Shown: positions 52,679 to 64,000, counted from the first letter of the stretch. The stretch is DNA of 64,000 bases from Bacteroidota bacterium (GCA_016845105.1 JAERTF010000085.1:1-64000); one strand, 5' to 3'. Notes: generated from the sequence alone by a model not told the origin. Made by a program: numbers and translations.

Positions 52679-54694
52679 TTACTTATTCTTTTCCAGAATC
52701 ATTTTATTAAGAACGTCTTCATCTACAGTAACGGGATATTTACCTTTTAATTCTTTAATCCATTCCTTTTCCAAGAAACTTTGATAATCAGCGGTAACTA
52801 ATCCACGTGCTTCATCAAGTTCTTTTGGTTGTGGAGGGATAATTTTGTTAATCTTAATAAAAACTGTAAGGTCTTCAACATCAGAATTAATTGGTTCTGA
52901 AAGACCAGTCTTCCACTCAACCATATCAACATACTTATTATCACCCAGCTCATAGAGGTCGGGTAATATTCTTACGGATTTAATACTATCATTACTTAGT
53001 ACTTTTGCTATATCTCCATCATTCTCATTTTCAAGAATAACTTTCTTAACCTGTTCAATTACAGACTTGTCACGCAACTGGTAAACTGTTGCATCAACGC
53101 GTTCATCCCAGTTAAATTTATCTCTATTTTCGTAGAAATATTCTTGCAAGCCTAGCGTATCCTTAACGGCCTTTGTCCATACTTTTTCATCCGTAAGATT
53201 AAATAATAGAATACCATCATGATATTCCTGCACAAGATCCTTGAAATCAGGGTACTGTTCTTCTAGATGGTTGTCCATGTATTCAATACAACTACTATTT
53301 ACATAATCGGCAAAAAGTTGGTTTAGATATACTTCCTTATTGATTTTATCTTGTGGCTGTTGTTTTTCTTGAACATATTTTGCAAAATCCCATTGTGTAT
53401 ATTTATCTTTTTTAAGTTTCATAACAGGAAGTGTCATTCCAATTAAACTATCAGCAACAAATCGCTTACTTAGTACTGATGTATCGATTGCAGCAAAAAT
53501 CTCATTAATTGCCTTTGGGTATTTTTTAAACTTATTTGTTTTCTTGATATTGGCAATTACCGCCTCTTCACTTTTGCGCGACCTATTATCCTTGGCAAGT
53601 CTTTCTTTTAAAATTCCTGATTCTTCATCAAAGGTTCCTGGTTTTTCGATACTTATCAGTTTTATAATATGGAATCCATAGGCAGTTTTAACTGGCTCAG
53701 ATATCTCATTAATTTCAAGTTTATCAACTGCAGCTACAAATTCAGGGACAACTCTGTTACATGAAAATTTGGAAAGCCTTCCACCGTTTTTAATTGATCC
53801 TTTATCCTCTGAATATTCAGCAACTGCATCTTCAAATGATAATCCCTCTTGAATCTTATTATAAATATTATTGATTTTCTCAACTTTTCTCGATGAATCT
53901 TCTGATGTAGCTTCAGGGCGAAGAGCAACAAAAATATGAGCAACTTCAGCTTTTCCCATGGCTGGTTTATTGTCGGTTACTTTGAGTATATGATAACCAT
54001 ATTTTGTTCTTGTGATTGGTGAAATTTGGTTTACACCAGTAGTAAATGCAGCATTTTCGAATGGGTATACCATATTAAAAACTGTGAAATAACCTAGATC
54101 ACCTTTGTTTCCTGGCCTAAATCGTTGTTGGTTTGGGATACCTTTTGTATCTCTTGCAGAGGGGTCTTCGGAGTGTTCAACTGCTGCTTCAGCAAAATCT
54201 TTACCTGCAACAATCTCATCTCTTATGTTAGATATTTTATTGTAGGCTTTCAATGTATCTTCAGGTATTGCATTTTCATCAACCATCACTAGAATATGGC
54301 CTGCTCTTATATCTGTATTTAATCTCTCATATGCTTCGGCCAATAACTCCTCATTAACCGATTCATCAATAAAATATGGTTTTGCAAGTTGAGTTCTATA
54401 ACCAGCTAGTTCTTTTTCAAAGCTTGAAGCAGTATCCATTTCAAGAAATTCGGCCTCGTTTACTTTAAGTTTGAAATTAATATATAACTCCAAATATTCT
54501 TTAACAGCATCTGCATTATATAAGTTTTCTTGATTATTGTTCTTCTCATATACTTTCATAAACTCATTTGCAGTAACTTCATCATCTCCTACAGTTATTA
54601 AAACTTTTTTTCCAACTGAAACTTGAGAAATAGCACTTCCTGTTATTATTGCTAGTACAAATGTTAATAATACTCCTTTGATAAGGTACTTCAT
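52679..54694 (-). CDS. Peptidyl-prolyl isomerase with two parvulin domains (PpiC/SurA type)
   Basis: This 671-residue periplasmic protein has a signal peptide (1-23, ending AISQ) and a SurA/PpiD-like helical N-domain (~30-125). Two parvulin domains follow. The first (~130-242) has RAGHILVMVDENA and GNKGDLGYFTVFNMVYPFENAAFT, then YGYHILKVTDNKP. The second (~248-350) has AEVAHIFVALRPEA and IKNGGRLSKFSCNRVVPEFVAAV. A long C-terminal region of unknown fold (~380-671) completes it. It probably assists outer-membrane protein folding together with its two downstream neighbours. It starts 79 bp after guaB. Confidence 0.88.
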   Translation of the reverse strand: MKYLIKGVLLTFVLAIITGSAISQVSVGKKVLITVGDDEVTANEFMKVYEKNNNQENLYNADAVKEYLELYINFKLKVNEAEFLEMDTASSFEKELAGYRTQLAKPYFIDESVNEELLAEAYERLNTDIRAGHILVMVDENAIPEDTLKAYNKISNIRDEIVAGKDFAEAAVEHSEDPSARDTKGIPNQQRFRPGNKGDLGYFTVFNMVYPFENAAFTTGVNQISPITRTKYGYHILKVTDNKPAMGKAEVAHIFVALRPEATSEDSSRKVEKINNIYNKIQEGLSFEDAVAEYSEDKGSIKNGGRLSKFSCNRVVPEFVAAVDKLEINEISEPVKTAYGFHIIKLISIEKPGTFDEESGILKERLAKDNRSRKSEEAVIANIKKTNKFKKYPKAINEIFAAIDTSVLSKRFVADSLIGMTLPVMKLKKDKYTQWDFAKYVQEKQQPQDKINKEVYLNQLFADYVNSSCIEYMDNHLEEQYPDFKDLVQEYHDGILLFNLTDEKVWTKAVKDTLGLQEYFYENRDKFNWDERVDATVYQLRDKSVIEQVKKVILENENDGDIAKVLSNDSIKSVRILPDLYELGDNKYVDMVEWKTGLSEPINSDVEDLTVFIKINKIIPPQPKELDEARGLVTADYQSFLEKEWIKELKGKYPVTVDEDVLNKMILEKNK

Positions 54695-54773
54695 TGTTGA
54701 TTAATTTATAGTTATTTAATTAATTTATTCATAATTATGCACCATATCTTAAGATATGGTATTGTTAATTGCT

Positions 54774-56330
<1,557 letters not shown>

Positions 56331-56504
56331 TTAACATGATTTAACGGAGTTGTTTGTATTAGCTGGTTATGGAACATAATTACTCTAATAATATTATTGA
56401 GATATCCATGTTTTCGGATAATATCAGGCAACGATGAAGTTAAATTAGAATTGTTAGAATGAAGTATAATGCTTATATGGCATTTGTTAGGCTCTTAGCT
56501 TGTG

Positions 56505-58544
56505 CTATTCGATTAATGTCACCGTACCTTTCTGACTTTTGGGTGATCCAAAAACGCTTTCGTAAACAAGCCGGTAGATATAGGTTCCTTGAGGTGCTCT
56601 TTCTCCTTTATAATATCCATCCCATCCCTTTTGTGGGGCAGTTGATTCAAAAATAAGTTGTCCCCAACGATTATATATCTGGAATAAGTACTTGGAGCCG
56701 CCAAACCCTGTTGTTACGGGTTTAAAAATATTATTTGTTCCACCTGGTCGGAAAGCATTTGGCATATATAATTCAGTATCCCTGAAGAAAGTAATGGCAT
56801 TTGAATTACTTTTCTCCATATAATTATAGCTGTTTTGGTATGCTTCAACTGCCTGAACCCAATAGGTAAATTTACTCATGGATGTAGCTACAGACGATAT
56901 ATCGTCAGTGTATTCATTTGTTACTCCATCGGTGGAGTCAATTGGTTTAGTTGGTATAATATCATCAGAAAATCTATAAATATAATATTTACCAACATTT
57001 TCATCCCAGCCTTCAAACGAATTCCATTGTAAATTAATTTTGTTTTCAGTAGTTTGTGAACCTTGAAGGAATATCGTCTTTAGTGTATTTGATTTTAAAA
57101 CCTGCGCTCCACAACTATCAAATACATCTATTGAATATGTGTAGTAACCTGTAGATCCATCAGCAAGGTTATCTTCATATATATACGGTGATGCCGTTAT
57201 CTCATTTCTATTTAATGATGTAAGCAATGACTGAGTACCACCACCAGCATCACTTCTGAAAACCTCCCATGTACATTTTTGAGGCAATAGATCAACATCA
57301 ATCGTTAAATCAATCGAATTATCGAATTGTACATTTGCATTTGCGAGGTAAATTGATGTGGGTACAACATAACTACCTGTAGTAATTGATTTTGTACATG
57401 AGGTAGAACTAAAACTTCCAAACTTAGCTCTTACAAAATAACTGTATTCTGTAACATTATCTACATTAATATGATCATAATATGTTTGGGTTGGAGAAAC
57501 TTCATCTATTTTAATGGGTGTTCCATTATTAGTTGAGGCCCATATTTGATAACTGTCAAGTGGGGGGGTAGCATTGATGTATGATTCCCAAACTATGGAA
57601 TTTGTACTTGAGCATAGATCGTAATCAATATTGTGTAAAAATATTGGTCGCTGTTCAGTATCTTCAGTTTTAGGGCTTAGATTACCACAGCTGTCAACCG
57701 AGGCTATGGCGTAGATAATATTCATATCAGTACAAGGGTTTTGTATTGTATCCTCATAATAAGTTGCATAGGGTATTATAACTTCAGCAGTTGGTGGCCA
57801 GGCGATTCCTACTTTTCGAGATATAACCATGTTGCTTATGTCGGGGCTACTTATTGGTTCCCAACCCATAATAACATTCCCTTCAGCATTAATACTAACA
57901 GAATCCAAAACGGGTTTATCAGGTTTTATTTTCTCTCCAATATTAACACCAGCAATGTTTGAAACACTTCTACAACCATATGAATTTGAGACTTCGATTT
58001 TATAATTGAGCGAATCAAAGCAAAGTCCATTTGCAATTGTGTCAAGGTAGGATACATGTGTTGTACTATCGATAAGAATCCAACTAGGTGGTTCACCAAC
58101 TATATATTTACTTTGATAAATGGTATAGTAGCTTGATGAAGTTGAGTTAAAAGGTAAGTTTGCCCAACCTAGCTCTGCTATTCCTTCGATGAGATTAGGT
58201 ATAACACCAAAGAATATTGTGCTTGAAATGCTTTCACGACTCGATCCACTGGGATAAATAGCTACAACCTTATAATAATATATTTGAATATTGGCATTGG
58301 CACTTGAGTGATTGTATGATAAACTAGTGTTTAATGCTTCCGCAGAATATGCCCATGTCCAATTAACATTGTCCAATGAATAGAAGATTTGAAAATCTGT
58401 AGCACTAGGATCTAACAACTCCCAATAAATGGTAACATCCCCACCTTCATGCACTTCTAAACATGTAATCAATGGTGGATCTTCGATACTAAAAGCGTTT
58501 TGTACGATTGAAATCAGTAATAATATAGTTAAAATATTCTTCAA
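56505..58544 (-). CDS. Exported FN3-repeat protein with CHU_C (gliding-type) C-terminal domain
   Basis: This 679-residue protein has a signal peptide (1-19). A series of about five fibronectin type III-like modules of ~95 residues follows; many begin with a pattern such as DFQIFYSLDNVNWTW or SYQIWASTNNG. The last ~90 residues form the type B sorting domain of gliding motility-associated proteins: LYMPNAFRPGGTNNIFKP, YLFQIYNRWGQLIFES, W-GYYKGERAPQGTYIYRL. It is exported by T9SS and probably acts as a large surface adhesin or matrix protein. It is a single-gene unit with its own -7 box. Confidence 0.88.
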   Translation of the reverse strand: MKNILTILLLISIVQNAFSIEDPPLITCLEVHEGGDVTIYWELLDPSATDFQIFYSLDNVNWTWAYSAEALNTSLSYNHSSANANIQIYYYKVVAIYPSGSSRESISSTIFFGVIPNLIEGIAELGWANLPFNSTSSSYYTIYQSKYIVGEPPSWILIDSTTHVSYLDTIANGLCFDSLNYKIEVSNSYGCRSVSNIAGVNIGEKIKPDKPVLDSVSINAEGNVIMGWEPISSPDISNMVISRKVGIAWPPTAEVIIPYATYYEDTIQNPCTDMNIIYAIASVDSCGNLSPKTEDTEQRPIFLHNIDYDLCSSTNSIVWESYINATPPLDSYQIWASTNNGTPIKIDEVSPTQTYYDHINVDNVTEYSYFVRAKFGSFSSTSCTKSITTGSYVVPTSIYLANANVQFDNSIDLTIDVDLLPQKCTWEVFRSDAGGGTQSLLTSLNRNEITASPYIYEDNLADGSTGYYTYSIDVFDSCGAQVLKSNTLKTIFLQGSQTTENKINLQWNSFEGWDENVGKYYIYRFSDDIIPTKPIDSTDGVTNEYTDDISSVATSMSKFTYWVQAVEAYQNSYNYMEKSNSNAITFFRDTELYMPNAFRPGGTNNIFKPVTTGFGGSKYLFQIYNRWGQLIFESTAPQKGWDGYYKGERAPQGTYIYRLVYESVFGSPKSQKGTVTLIE

Positions 58545-58572
58545 GTTTATGCTAGTTTTAATAAAACAAAAT

Positions 58573-58580
58573 CAAAAGTA
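58573..58580 (-). promoter_or_regulatory. -7 box of the CHU_C protein gene (TACTTTTG on the minus strand)
   Basis: CAAAAGTA on the plus strand is an exact consensus box 28 bases before the ATG. Confidence 0.5.
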
Positions 58581-58620
58581 AGACAACAGAATTGTAATTA
58601 CTAATGCATCGATGGTTATT

Positions 58621-59934
58621 TTAGTTAAATGAATCATTTTCGAGTACACCTACTACCAGCTTTATCATACTTTCATAGCAGAAGTACTTATTTGCAATAT
58701 TGATAATTTGATCAGGTGTTAGCCTCATTATTTCATTTAGGTTGTTTGTATAATCTTTGAAATCAAAATTTAAGTCATATGCACTTCTAAATCTATCAGC
58801 TTTCGCCAATGGTCCGTCGAACATCCTTAAATATGTACCATAAATATAGTTTTTTACTAGTTTTAATTCTGAGTCGGATACCTTTTCTGTTCTTAATCTA
58901 TCTATTTCAATTTTTAATTCGTCAAGTGTGGCAAGTGTATGTTTTGCGTTTACTTCGGTTGAAATACACCAGTAACTTCCATGTTTATAGTTCATTAAAA
59001 ATGAGTTTATCCCATAGGTATATCCCTTATTTTCACGTATATTTGACATTAGTCTCGAACCGAAATATCCTCCCAGAATGGTATTTAATAAAACTAAACT
59101 GTTATGATCGGGATGACTATATCCCACTATATGTTGCCCTACCCTGACTGCAGATTGAAGGGCGTTTTCTTTTTTTACAAATCTGTAAATAGGTTTTTCT
59201 ACTCTATCAACTGCTCTTATCTCATTTTGAATATGAGTATTTGATATGCGTAATCTACCAAAATATCTATTTATTAGTGTCAAAAGTTTTTCGTTTATTT
59301 TATCACTAACTACAATATATGTTTTGTTGGTATTAAAGTGTTGCTTATGAAAACTTATTAGTTCATTCCTATCTATAATATTGTAATCATCTATACTTTT
59401 AACTTTTCCATAGGCCGATTCCGGACCAAAAACTAACTTGTTAAACTCCAGCATAGCTTTATATTTAACCCGATCGATATTAAGTAAAAACTGATTTCTT
59501 TTTCTACCTATATAATTGTCTAATTCATTTTCTGTAAATACAGGGTTTGAAATTATATCGAATATTAATGGTATGATTTTAGGTAAATGTTTGTTTAACG
59601 AGTAAAGGGTTAAAGAAGATGTATCTTTATTTAAATTTGTTTCAAGGACTGAGCCATGATAATCCAATTCATTTGCAATTTCCTCAGAAGTTTTGGAGCT
59701 AGTTCCATCTGCAAGCAGTTGGATTGTACTTTCTGCAACTAGGTTTGTTTTTTGTATAGCAGTTCCTGCATTAAAAACGACATCAATCCTTGAATAATCT
59801 ATATCTCCTTCATTTATAATAAATGTTTTTAAACCATTATCTAATATAATAAGCTCCGGTTCTTCGGTAATTAAACTAATATGCTTTCTATTTACTGGCA
59901 TATTTGTTCTATCTAACTTTACTATTTTACTCAT
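58621..59934 (-). CDS. M16 peptidase family, non-catalytic partner
   Basis: This 437-residue protein has the M16 (pitrilysin/processing peptidase) fold with both ~200-residue halves. The zinc motif HxxEH is replaced by VAESTIQLLADG, so it cannot be catalytic. It retains LDNGLKTFIINEG, SSLTLYSLNKHLPKIIPLIFDII, and the C-half substrate-cradle motifs (ILGGYFGSRLMSNIRENKGYTYGI with the R/Y pair). It is 9 bp downstream of the catalytic subunit. The two would form a heterodimer like mitochondrial MPP alpha/beta. No signal peptide is visible. Confidence 0.9.
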   Translation of the reverse strand: MSKIVKLDRTNMPVNRKHISLITEEPELIILDNGLKTFIINEGDIDYSRIDVVFNAGTAIQKTNLVAESTIQLLADGTSSKTSEEIANELDYHGSVLETNLNKDTSSLTLYSLNKHLPKIIPLIFDIISNPVFTENELDNYIGRKRNQFLLNIDRVKYKAMLEFNKLVFGPESAYGKVKSIDDYNIIDRNELISFHKQHFNTNKTYIVVSDKINEKLLTLINRYFGRLRISNTHIQNEIRAVDRVEKPIYRFVKKENALQSAVRVGQHIVGYSHPDHNSLVLLNTILGGYFGSRLMSNIRENKGYTYGINSFLMNYKHGSYWCISTEVNAKHTLATLDELKIEIDRLRTEKVSDSELKLVKNYIYGTYLRMFDGPLAKADRFRSAYDLNFDFKDYTNNLNEIMRLTPDQIINIANKYFCYESMIKLVVGVLENDSFN

Positions 59935-59943
59935 ATTAGATCG

Positions 59944-61179
59944 CTATATTTTGTTATAAACCAGAATATTTTGATTAGTAGTCTTGAAAACTTCTTTGGC
60001 TGTGTTTAAGATATCAAATTTTGAAACACTATTGTAATTATTCGATTCATCATTCCACATATTTGCATCACCTAATAATTCATAATATCCAAGACTCATT
60101 GATTTTGATAGTCCTGAGATCTTTGAAAATAGTAGGGTGGATTCTATTTTGTTTTTTACTTTTTCCAATTCATAATCTGAAACAAATTCATTTGATATAG
60201 TATTAATTTCATTATTTATGGCATCTATTCCATCTGCAATGGAAGTTTCATCCATCAATTTTGCAATTACAACAAAAAGTCCATTATCAATGTCGCCAGA
60301 TATAAACGCGTTTATATCTGAAAAAGTTTCTTTATCCTTTACTAATTTTCGAAAAAGCCTTGAAGAGTTTCCATTGGAGAGTATATCTGATATTAAATCA
60401 CAGTGATAGTAACCATTATCTAGTCTATCAGGCATATGCCAAGCCATGTATATTGCGTTTTGTGGAACATCTCTACTAACCTCTTTTCTTCTTTGTGATA
60501 TTTGAGTTGGTTCATTGGGGTATATGCTGATAAACTCTATACCCTTTTCAATTGGCCAAAACCACTTCTTTGACAATTTTTCTATTTGTGATGTTGATAT
60601 ATCTCCAGAAAGTGAAAGAATTGCATTGTTAGGATTATAATACCTAGCATAAAAATCTAGCACATATTTCATTGAAGCTTTTTCGATATGTTCAATTTCT
60701 TTACCTATGGTATTCCACCTATATGGATGTTTTCTGTAAGCCAATGGTTTTAGCAGAAGGTAGGCATCTCCATATGGTTGATTCAAGTAATTCTGTTTAA
60801 ATTCTTCAATTACTACTTGTTTTTGGATGTTGAGACTGTTTTCTGATATGGCTAACTTATTCATTCTGTCAGATTCCAACCAAAACGCAGTTTCTATATT
60901 ATTTTTCGGTATGGTTAAATAATAGTTTGTGAAATCAGCATTGGTAAATGCATTATTTTCACCTCCTGCTTTTTCGAGGGGAATATCGAACTTAGGTATG
61001 TTTTCAGAACCTCCAAACATAAGGTGCTCAAACAAATGTGCAAATCCAGTTCTTCGAACACTCTCATTCTTCGAACCAACTTTATATATTAAATTCATGG
61101 CAACAATGGGAGTACTCTTATCTTGGTGGACAATTACTTTTAGTCCATTGTTTAACTCAAAACGGTCGAATTTTATCAT
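59944..61179 (-). CDS. M16 zinc peptidase, catalytic subunit
   Basis: This 411-residue protease has the inverted zinc motif HLFEHLMFGG (HxxEH, residues ~47-51) with the distal Glu some 75 residues later (VVIEEFKQNY). The N-terminus FELNNGLKVIVHQDKSTPIVAMNLIYKVGSKNE is canonical for M16B. The C-half holds SDILSNGNSSRLFRKLVKDKE. It degrades or processes peptides together with its inactive neighbour, probably in the cytosol, since no signal peptide is seen. Confidence 0.93.
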   Translation of the reverse strand: MIKFDRFELNNGLKVIVHQDKSTPIVAMNLIYKVGSKNESVRRTGFAHLFEHLMFGGSENIPKFDIPLEKAGGENNAFTNADFTNYYLTIPKNNIETAFWLESDRMNKLAISENSLNIQKQVVIEEFKQNYLNQPYGDAYLLLKPLAYRKHPYRWNTIGKEIEHIEKASMKYVLDFYARYYNPNNAILSLSGDISTSQIEKLSKKWFWPIEKGIEFISIYPNEPTQISQRRKEVSRDVPQNAIYMAWHMPDRLDNGYYHCDLISDILSNGNSSRLFRKLVKDKETFSDINAFISGDIDNGLFVVIAKLMDETSIADGIDAINNEINTISNEFVSDYELEKVKNKIESTLLFSKISGLSKSMSLGYYELLGDANMWNDESNNYNSVSKFDILNTAKEVFKTTNQNILVYNKI

Positions 61180-61252
61180 ATAAATACCTCTTACTTTAGC
61201 TTAGTTGTGGGATATAATAGGATTGCTTGTTATTCTTTTATAATAGTACATG

Positions 61253-61260
61253 CAAACATA
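61253..61260 (-). promoter_or_regulatory. -7 box of the M16 operon (TATGTTTG on the minus strand)
   Basis: CAAACATA on the plus strand is a consensus box 73 bases before the ATG, implying a ~65-nt leader. Confidence 0.4.
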
Positions 61261-61288
61261 AGGATATAACTTGAAAATGAGCTAAATA

Positions 61289-61322
61289 TTTTGCTGTAAT
61301 TATGAAATAATTGATACTTTTG
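61289..61322 (+). promoter_or_regulatory. Promoter of glyA (TTTTG-21-TACTTTTG)
   Basis: A TTTTG -33 element (61289-61293), 21 bp spacer, and exact -7 box TACTTTTG (61315-61322) make this one of the best full matches in the window to the Bacteroidota consensus. The glyA ATG is 50 bases downstream. Confidence 0.7.
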
Positions 61323-61372
61323 TTTCACAAATTATTTTTGAAAAAAATAAAATTCACATACTTAAATACTAG

Positions 61373-62659
61373 ATGAAAATGGAAAGAGATCAGAAAATAT
61401 TTGACTTGATAAAACTCGAGAAAGAACGTCAGATGAACGGAATTGAATTAATTGCTTCTGAAAACTTTGTTAGTGAGCAGGTACTTGAAGCAATGGGTTC
61501 GGTTATGACCAATAAATATGCTGAGGGCTACCCCGGTAAAAGGTATTATGGAGGATGTGAAATAGTTGATCAAAGTGAACAGTTGGCAATTGATAGAGCA
61601 TGTGAATTATTTGATGCGGAATATGCAAATGTTCAGCCTCACTCTGGTGCTCAGGCTAATATGGCTGTTTTTCTTGCTTGCCTTAAACCTGGAGATACAT
61701 TTATGGGGCTTGATTTATCGCATGGAGGCCATTTGTCACATGGCTCTTTTGTAAATTCATCAGGAATCCTGTATAACCCAATTGCATATGAAGTAAGGGA
61801 AGAAACAGGGACAGTTGATTATGATGAAATGGAGAAAGTTGCACTTGAGGGTAAGCCAAAAATGATTATTGCCGGTGCATCAGCCTATTCAAGAGATTGG
61901 GATTATGAGCGTATGAGAGGTATTGCCGACCAGGTTGGTGCAATTTTAATGGCCGATATTGCTCATCCTGCAGGATTAATTGCTAAGGGTATACTTAATG
62001 ATCCAATTGAGCATTGTCATATTGTAACAACAACAACCCATAAAACACTAAGAGGTCCTCGAGGAGGTATGATTCTTATGGGAGAAGATTTTGAGAATCC
62101 ATGGGGACTCAAAACTCCAAAAGGAGTTACAAAAATGATGTCAACTGTTTTAAACTCAGCAGTGTTTCCAGGAATACAAGGTGGCCCATTGGAGCATGTA
62201 ATTGCTGCTAAAGCAGTGGCTTTTGGAGAGGCATTAACAGACAGTTATTTTGAATATATCTTGCAAGTAAAGAAAAATGCTGCAGTAATGTCAGATGCCT
62301 TTACTTCAAGAGGATATAAAGTAATTTCAGGTGGTACTGATAATCACTTAATGTTAATTGATTTGCGTGGTAAATTCCCTGAAATTACAGGTAAAATTGT
62401 TGAGAATACACTTGTTAAAGCAGATATTACGATTAATAAAAATATGGTTCCCTTCGATAGTCGCTCTCCCTTTCAAACCAGTGGGTTAAGGGTAGGTACT
62501 CCGGCAATTACAACACGTGGTCTAAAAGAAATTCATATGGAACCTATTGTGGATCTTGTTGATGAAGTAATTTCTAATATTAATAATGAAGCTACAATTG
62601 CATCCGTAAGAAAACGAGTTAACAAGATGATGTGCGATTTCCCATTGTTTGGATATTAA
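61373..62659 (+). CDS. glyA: Serine hydroxymethyltransferase
   Basis: GlyA interconverts serine and glycine, loading one-carbon units onto tetrahydrofolate. The 428-residue PLP enzyme has [48 protein letters not shown], and the Schiff-base lysine in [17 protein letters not shown]. The end matches with [11 protein letters not shown]. Length is normal. It has a strong promoter and is followed by 271 bp without a gene. Confidence 0.98.
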   Translation: MKMERDQKIFDLIKLEKERQMNGIELIASENFVSEQVLEAMGSVMTNKYAEGYPGKRYYGGCEIVDQSEQLAIDRACELFDAEYANVQPHSGAQANMAVFLACLKPGDTFMGLDLSHGGHLSHGSFVNSSGILYNPIAYEVREETGTVDYDEMEKVALEGKPKMIIAGASAYSRDWDYERMRGIADQVGAILMADIAHPAGLIAKGILNDPIEHCHIVTTTTHKTLRGPRGGMILMGEDFENPWGLKTPKGVTKMMSTVLNSAVFPGIQGGPLEHVIAAKAVAFGEALTDSYFEYILQVKKNAAVMSDAFTSRGYKVISGGTDNHLMLIDLRGKFPEITGKIVENTLVKADITINKNMVPFDSRSPFQTSGLRVGTPAITTRGLKEIHMEPIVDLVDEVISNINNEATIASVRKRVNKMMCDFPLFGY

Positions 62660-62930
62660 ATATTTCTTTGTTCTATCTGGTTGTTTTTATCCTGATGTTT
62701 CGTTTGAATTAATTGGATTTGGGTTACTAAGAACAAAATTAATTGACTGAAATCCTGTCTGTTTAGAATTGTATTGCAGTGTGCTGTGATGTTATATAAA
62801 AGGGATATCATGATTCAAATCTGACAGAGGCAAGGAGATATCTGGTACAGCTGGTATGTGATAAAAAGAGAGTTTTGTCGGTCAAACTTCATACACATTT
62901 AAGGCAGTGTGAGTTAAATATATTTGTAAT
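62660..62930. other. Intergenic region between glyA and sixA
   Basis: 271 bases without an ORF I can support. TATATTTG at 62919-62926 is a -7-like box, but only four bases before the sixA ATG, so it would give a leaderless message. No terminator hairpin with a T-run was seen after glyA. Confidence 0.35.
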
Positions 62931-63422
62931 ATGAAACAGCTAATAATAGTTCGACATGCAAAGTCCTATTGGGGCAATATTGAACTATCTGATCATGATC
63001 GCCCGATAAAAAAGGCAGGAATTGATAGAACCAAAAAAGTCGTTGAGTTTTTTAAACGAAATGAAATATTTCCTGAGCATATACTGTCAAGCTCTGCCTT
63101 AAGAGCCATTCAAACAGCTTCTCTAATATCTAATGGCATTAACTATGATGAAAACAAAATAGAGAAAAGAAAGTCTCTTTATTTGACAGATGAAGAAAGC
63201 ATTTTCGATGAAATATGTTCAGTAAGCAATTCAGTTAATTCACTAATGTTGGTTGCCCATAATCCAACATTAACCTATTTTGTTAATTTTTTTGTCGATC
63301 CGAAATTAGACAACTTACCAACAACAGGTGCTGTATGTATTGAATTTAAGACGAATAGCTGGGAAAATATAGTAGATGCTAAATTTAAAGTTAAATTTGT
63401 TGTTTTTCCACGAATGCTTTAG
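62931..63422 (+). CDS. sixA: SixA-family histidine phosphatase
   Basis: This 163-residue protein of the histidine phosphatase superfamily has the catalytic RHAKS (RHG-type) motif at residues 8-12 (LIIVRHAKSYWG). DHDRPIKKAGIDRTKKV, SSSALRAIQTA with the phosphate-binding Arg, and the second catalytic His in LMLVAHNPTLTYFVN follow. This is the SixA pattern; SixA removes phosphate from phosphohistidine in phosphotransfer or PTS proteins. It lies 2 bp before the polyphosphate kinase gene, an association suggesting a common role in phosphate metabolism. Confidence 0.9.
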   Translation: MKQLIIVRHAKSYWGNIELSDHDRPIKKAGIDRTKKVVEFFKRNEIFPEHILSSSALRAIQTASLISNGINYDENKIEKRKSLYLTDEESIFDEICSVSNSVNSLMLVAHNPTLTYFVNFFVDPKLDNLPTTGAVCIEFKTNSWENIVDAKFKVKFVVFPRML

Positions 63423-63424
63423 TA

Positions 63425-64000
63425 ATGATTATTAATAAAAGGTTTGTTAACAGAGAGATTTCCTGGCTTCATTTTAATGAAAGAGTTTTACAAGAAGCTA
63501 TGGATGAAAATAACCCTATTATTGAACGCCTCAAATTTCTTGGCATATACTCGAATAATAGAGATGAGTATTTTAGAGTTAGGGTGGCAACAATAAAAAG
63601 GATGGTGCTGGTTGATAAGAAAAGGGAAAAAAGTAGAAAAATACCGGCTACTAAAGTCCTAAAAGAGATATTGGAAACAGTTGAAGAACAAGAGAAAAAG
63701 TTTAACAATACTTTTGAAGTAATCCTTAGAGAATTAAAAAAACAAAAAATTGAGTTCCTTGATGAAACAGAGCTTAATGATAGTCAAGGAATTTTTGTGC
63801 AACAGTTTTTTAAAACTGAAGTTGTTCCACATTTGTTTCCAATAATGCTAAAAAATCTTGAAACTTCGGATGCATTACAGGATAATGCTATTTACCTTGC
63901 TGTTTTGCTAAAAGATAGCAAAGGTTATAAAGACGATGATTTTGCACTTGTTAGAGTTCCGAGCAATATGGTATCAAGATTTCTCATACTACCATCAGAA
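63425..64000 (+). CDS. ppk1: Polyphosphate kinase 1, 3'-truncated by the window
   Basis: The frame opens at ATG 63425, 2 bp after sixA, and is still open at the window end (192 codons of a usual ~690). The N-domain signature of PPK1 is clear: FVNREISWLHFNERVLQEA, then RLKFLGIYSNNRDEYFRVRVATIKRM. It continues through FFKTEVVPHLFPIML and ALVRVPSNMVSRFLILP. PPK1 builds inorganic polyphosphate from ATP at the inner membrane. The catalytic histidines lie beyond the window. Confidence 0.93.
   Translation, partial: MIINKRFVNREISWLHFNERVLQEAMDENNPIIERLKFLGIYSNNRDEYFRVRVATIKRMVLVDKKREKSRKIPATKVLKEILETVEEQEKKFNNTFEVILRELKKQKIEFLDETELNDSQGIFVQQFFKTEVVPHLFPIMLKNLETSDALQDNAIYLAVLLKDSKGYKDDDFALVRVPSNMVSRFLILPSE

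Noticed and set aside
62811-62830. T-loop-like GATTCAAATC in the glyA-sixA intergenic region
   Set aside because: No 5-bp T-stem, acceptor stem or anticodon arm can be formed around it, so it is not a tRNA.
62919-62926. TATATTTG as a promoter for sixA
   Set aside because: Only four bases separate it from the ATG, so the mRNA would be leaderless. With a highly AT-rich context a chance match is as likely.

Overview
This window is chromosomal DNA from an AT-rich member of the Bacteroidota, most likely an anaerobic or facultative Bacteroidales/Marinilabiliales-type organism. The sequence support is: type IX secretion (T9SS) sorting domains, a CHU_C-type C-terminal domain, DUF1573 and DUF3078 proteins, a Rho with a long basic N-terminal insert, DUF4293 beside rho, a duplicated SurA/PpiC locus, and many Bacteroidota-type -7 boxes (TAnnTTTG) placed 15-100 bases before start codons. 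Shine-Dalgarno sequences are mostly absent, as expected for this phylum. No tRNA, rRNA, CRISPR array or insertion sequence was seen.

Layout. 1-12.9 kb: housekeeping genes on the plus strand (truncated voltage-gated K+ channel, DUF1573 protein, aminotransferase, isolated hypA, ftsK, LolA-like protein, a YkoF-like/PnuC/NadR-kinase cassette, a glycosyltransferase, mpl), with minus-strand DUF423 and universal stress genes. 12.9-21.7 kb: rho, DUF4293, a metallophosphoesterase, DUF3078, two mscS paralogues separated by a decayed L-asparaginase gene, a TonB-like protein, rlmB and rplS. 22-38 kb: the hydrogenase region. 38-46 kb: truA, a nitronate monooxygenase-like enzyme and secreted proteins (PNGase F-like, C10 protease). 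46-64 kb: ABC exporter, nitrilase, a structured intergenic region, moxR, three SurA/PpiC-family proteins, guaB, a CHU_C protein, an M16 peptidase pair, glyA, sixA and the start of ppk1.

The main functional unit is a complete NAD-linked [NiFe]-hydrogenase island. hoxFUYHW plus a dihydroorotate dehydrogenase-like gene form one operon. hypF-C-D-E diverges from it, hypB lies nearby, and hypA sits 20 kb upstream. A nickel transporter, an outer-membrane barrel and the redox sensor rex form a second operon just downstream. I found 18-bp inverted repeats resembling Rex operators at the hox promoter (two copies flanking the -7 box), at the nickel transporter promoter (sharing a 16-base core with one hox copy), and at the promoter of an uncharacterised double zinc-ribbon protein. 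This implies a local NADH/NAD+-responsive regulon linking hydrogenase synthesis, nickel supply and possibly new accessory factors. It is the most interesting system in the window.
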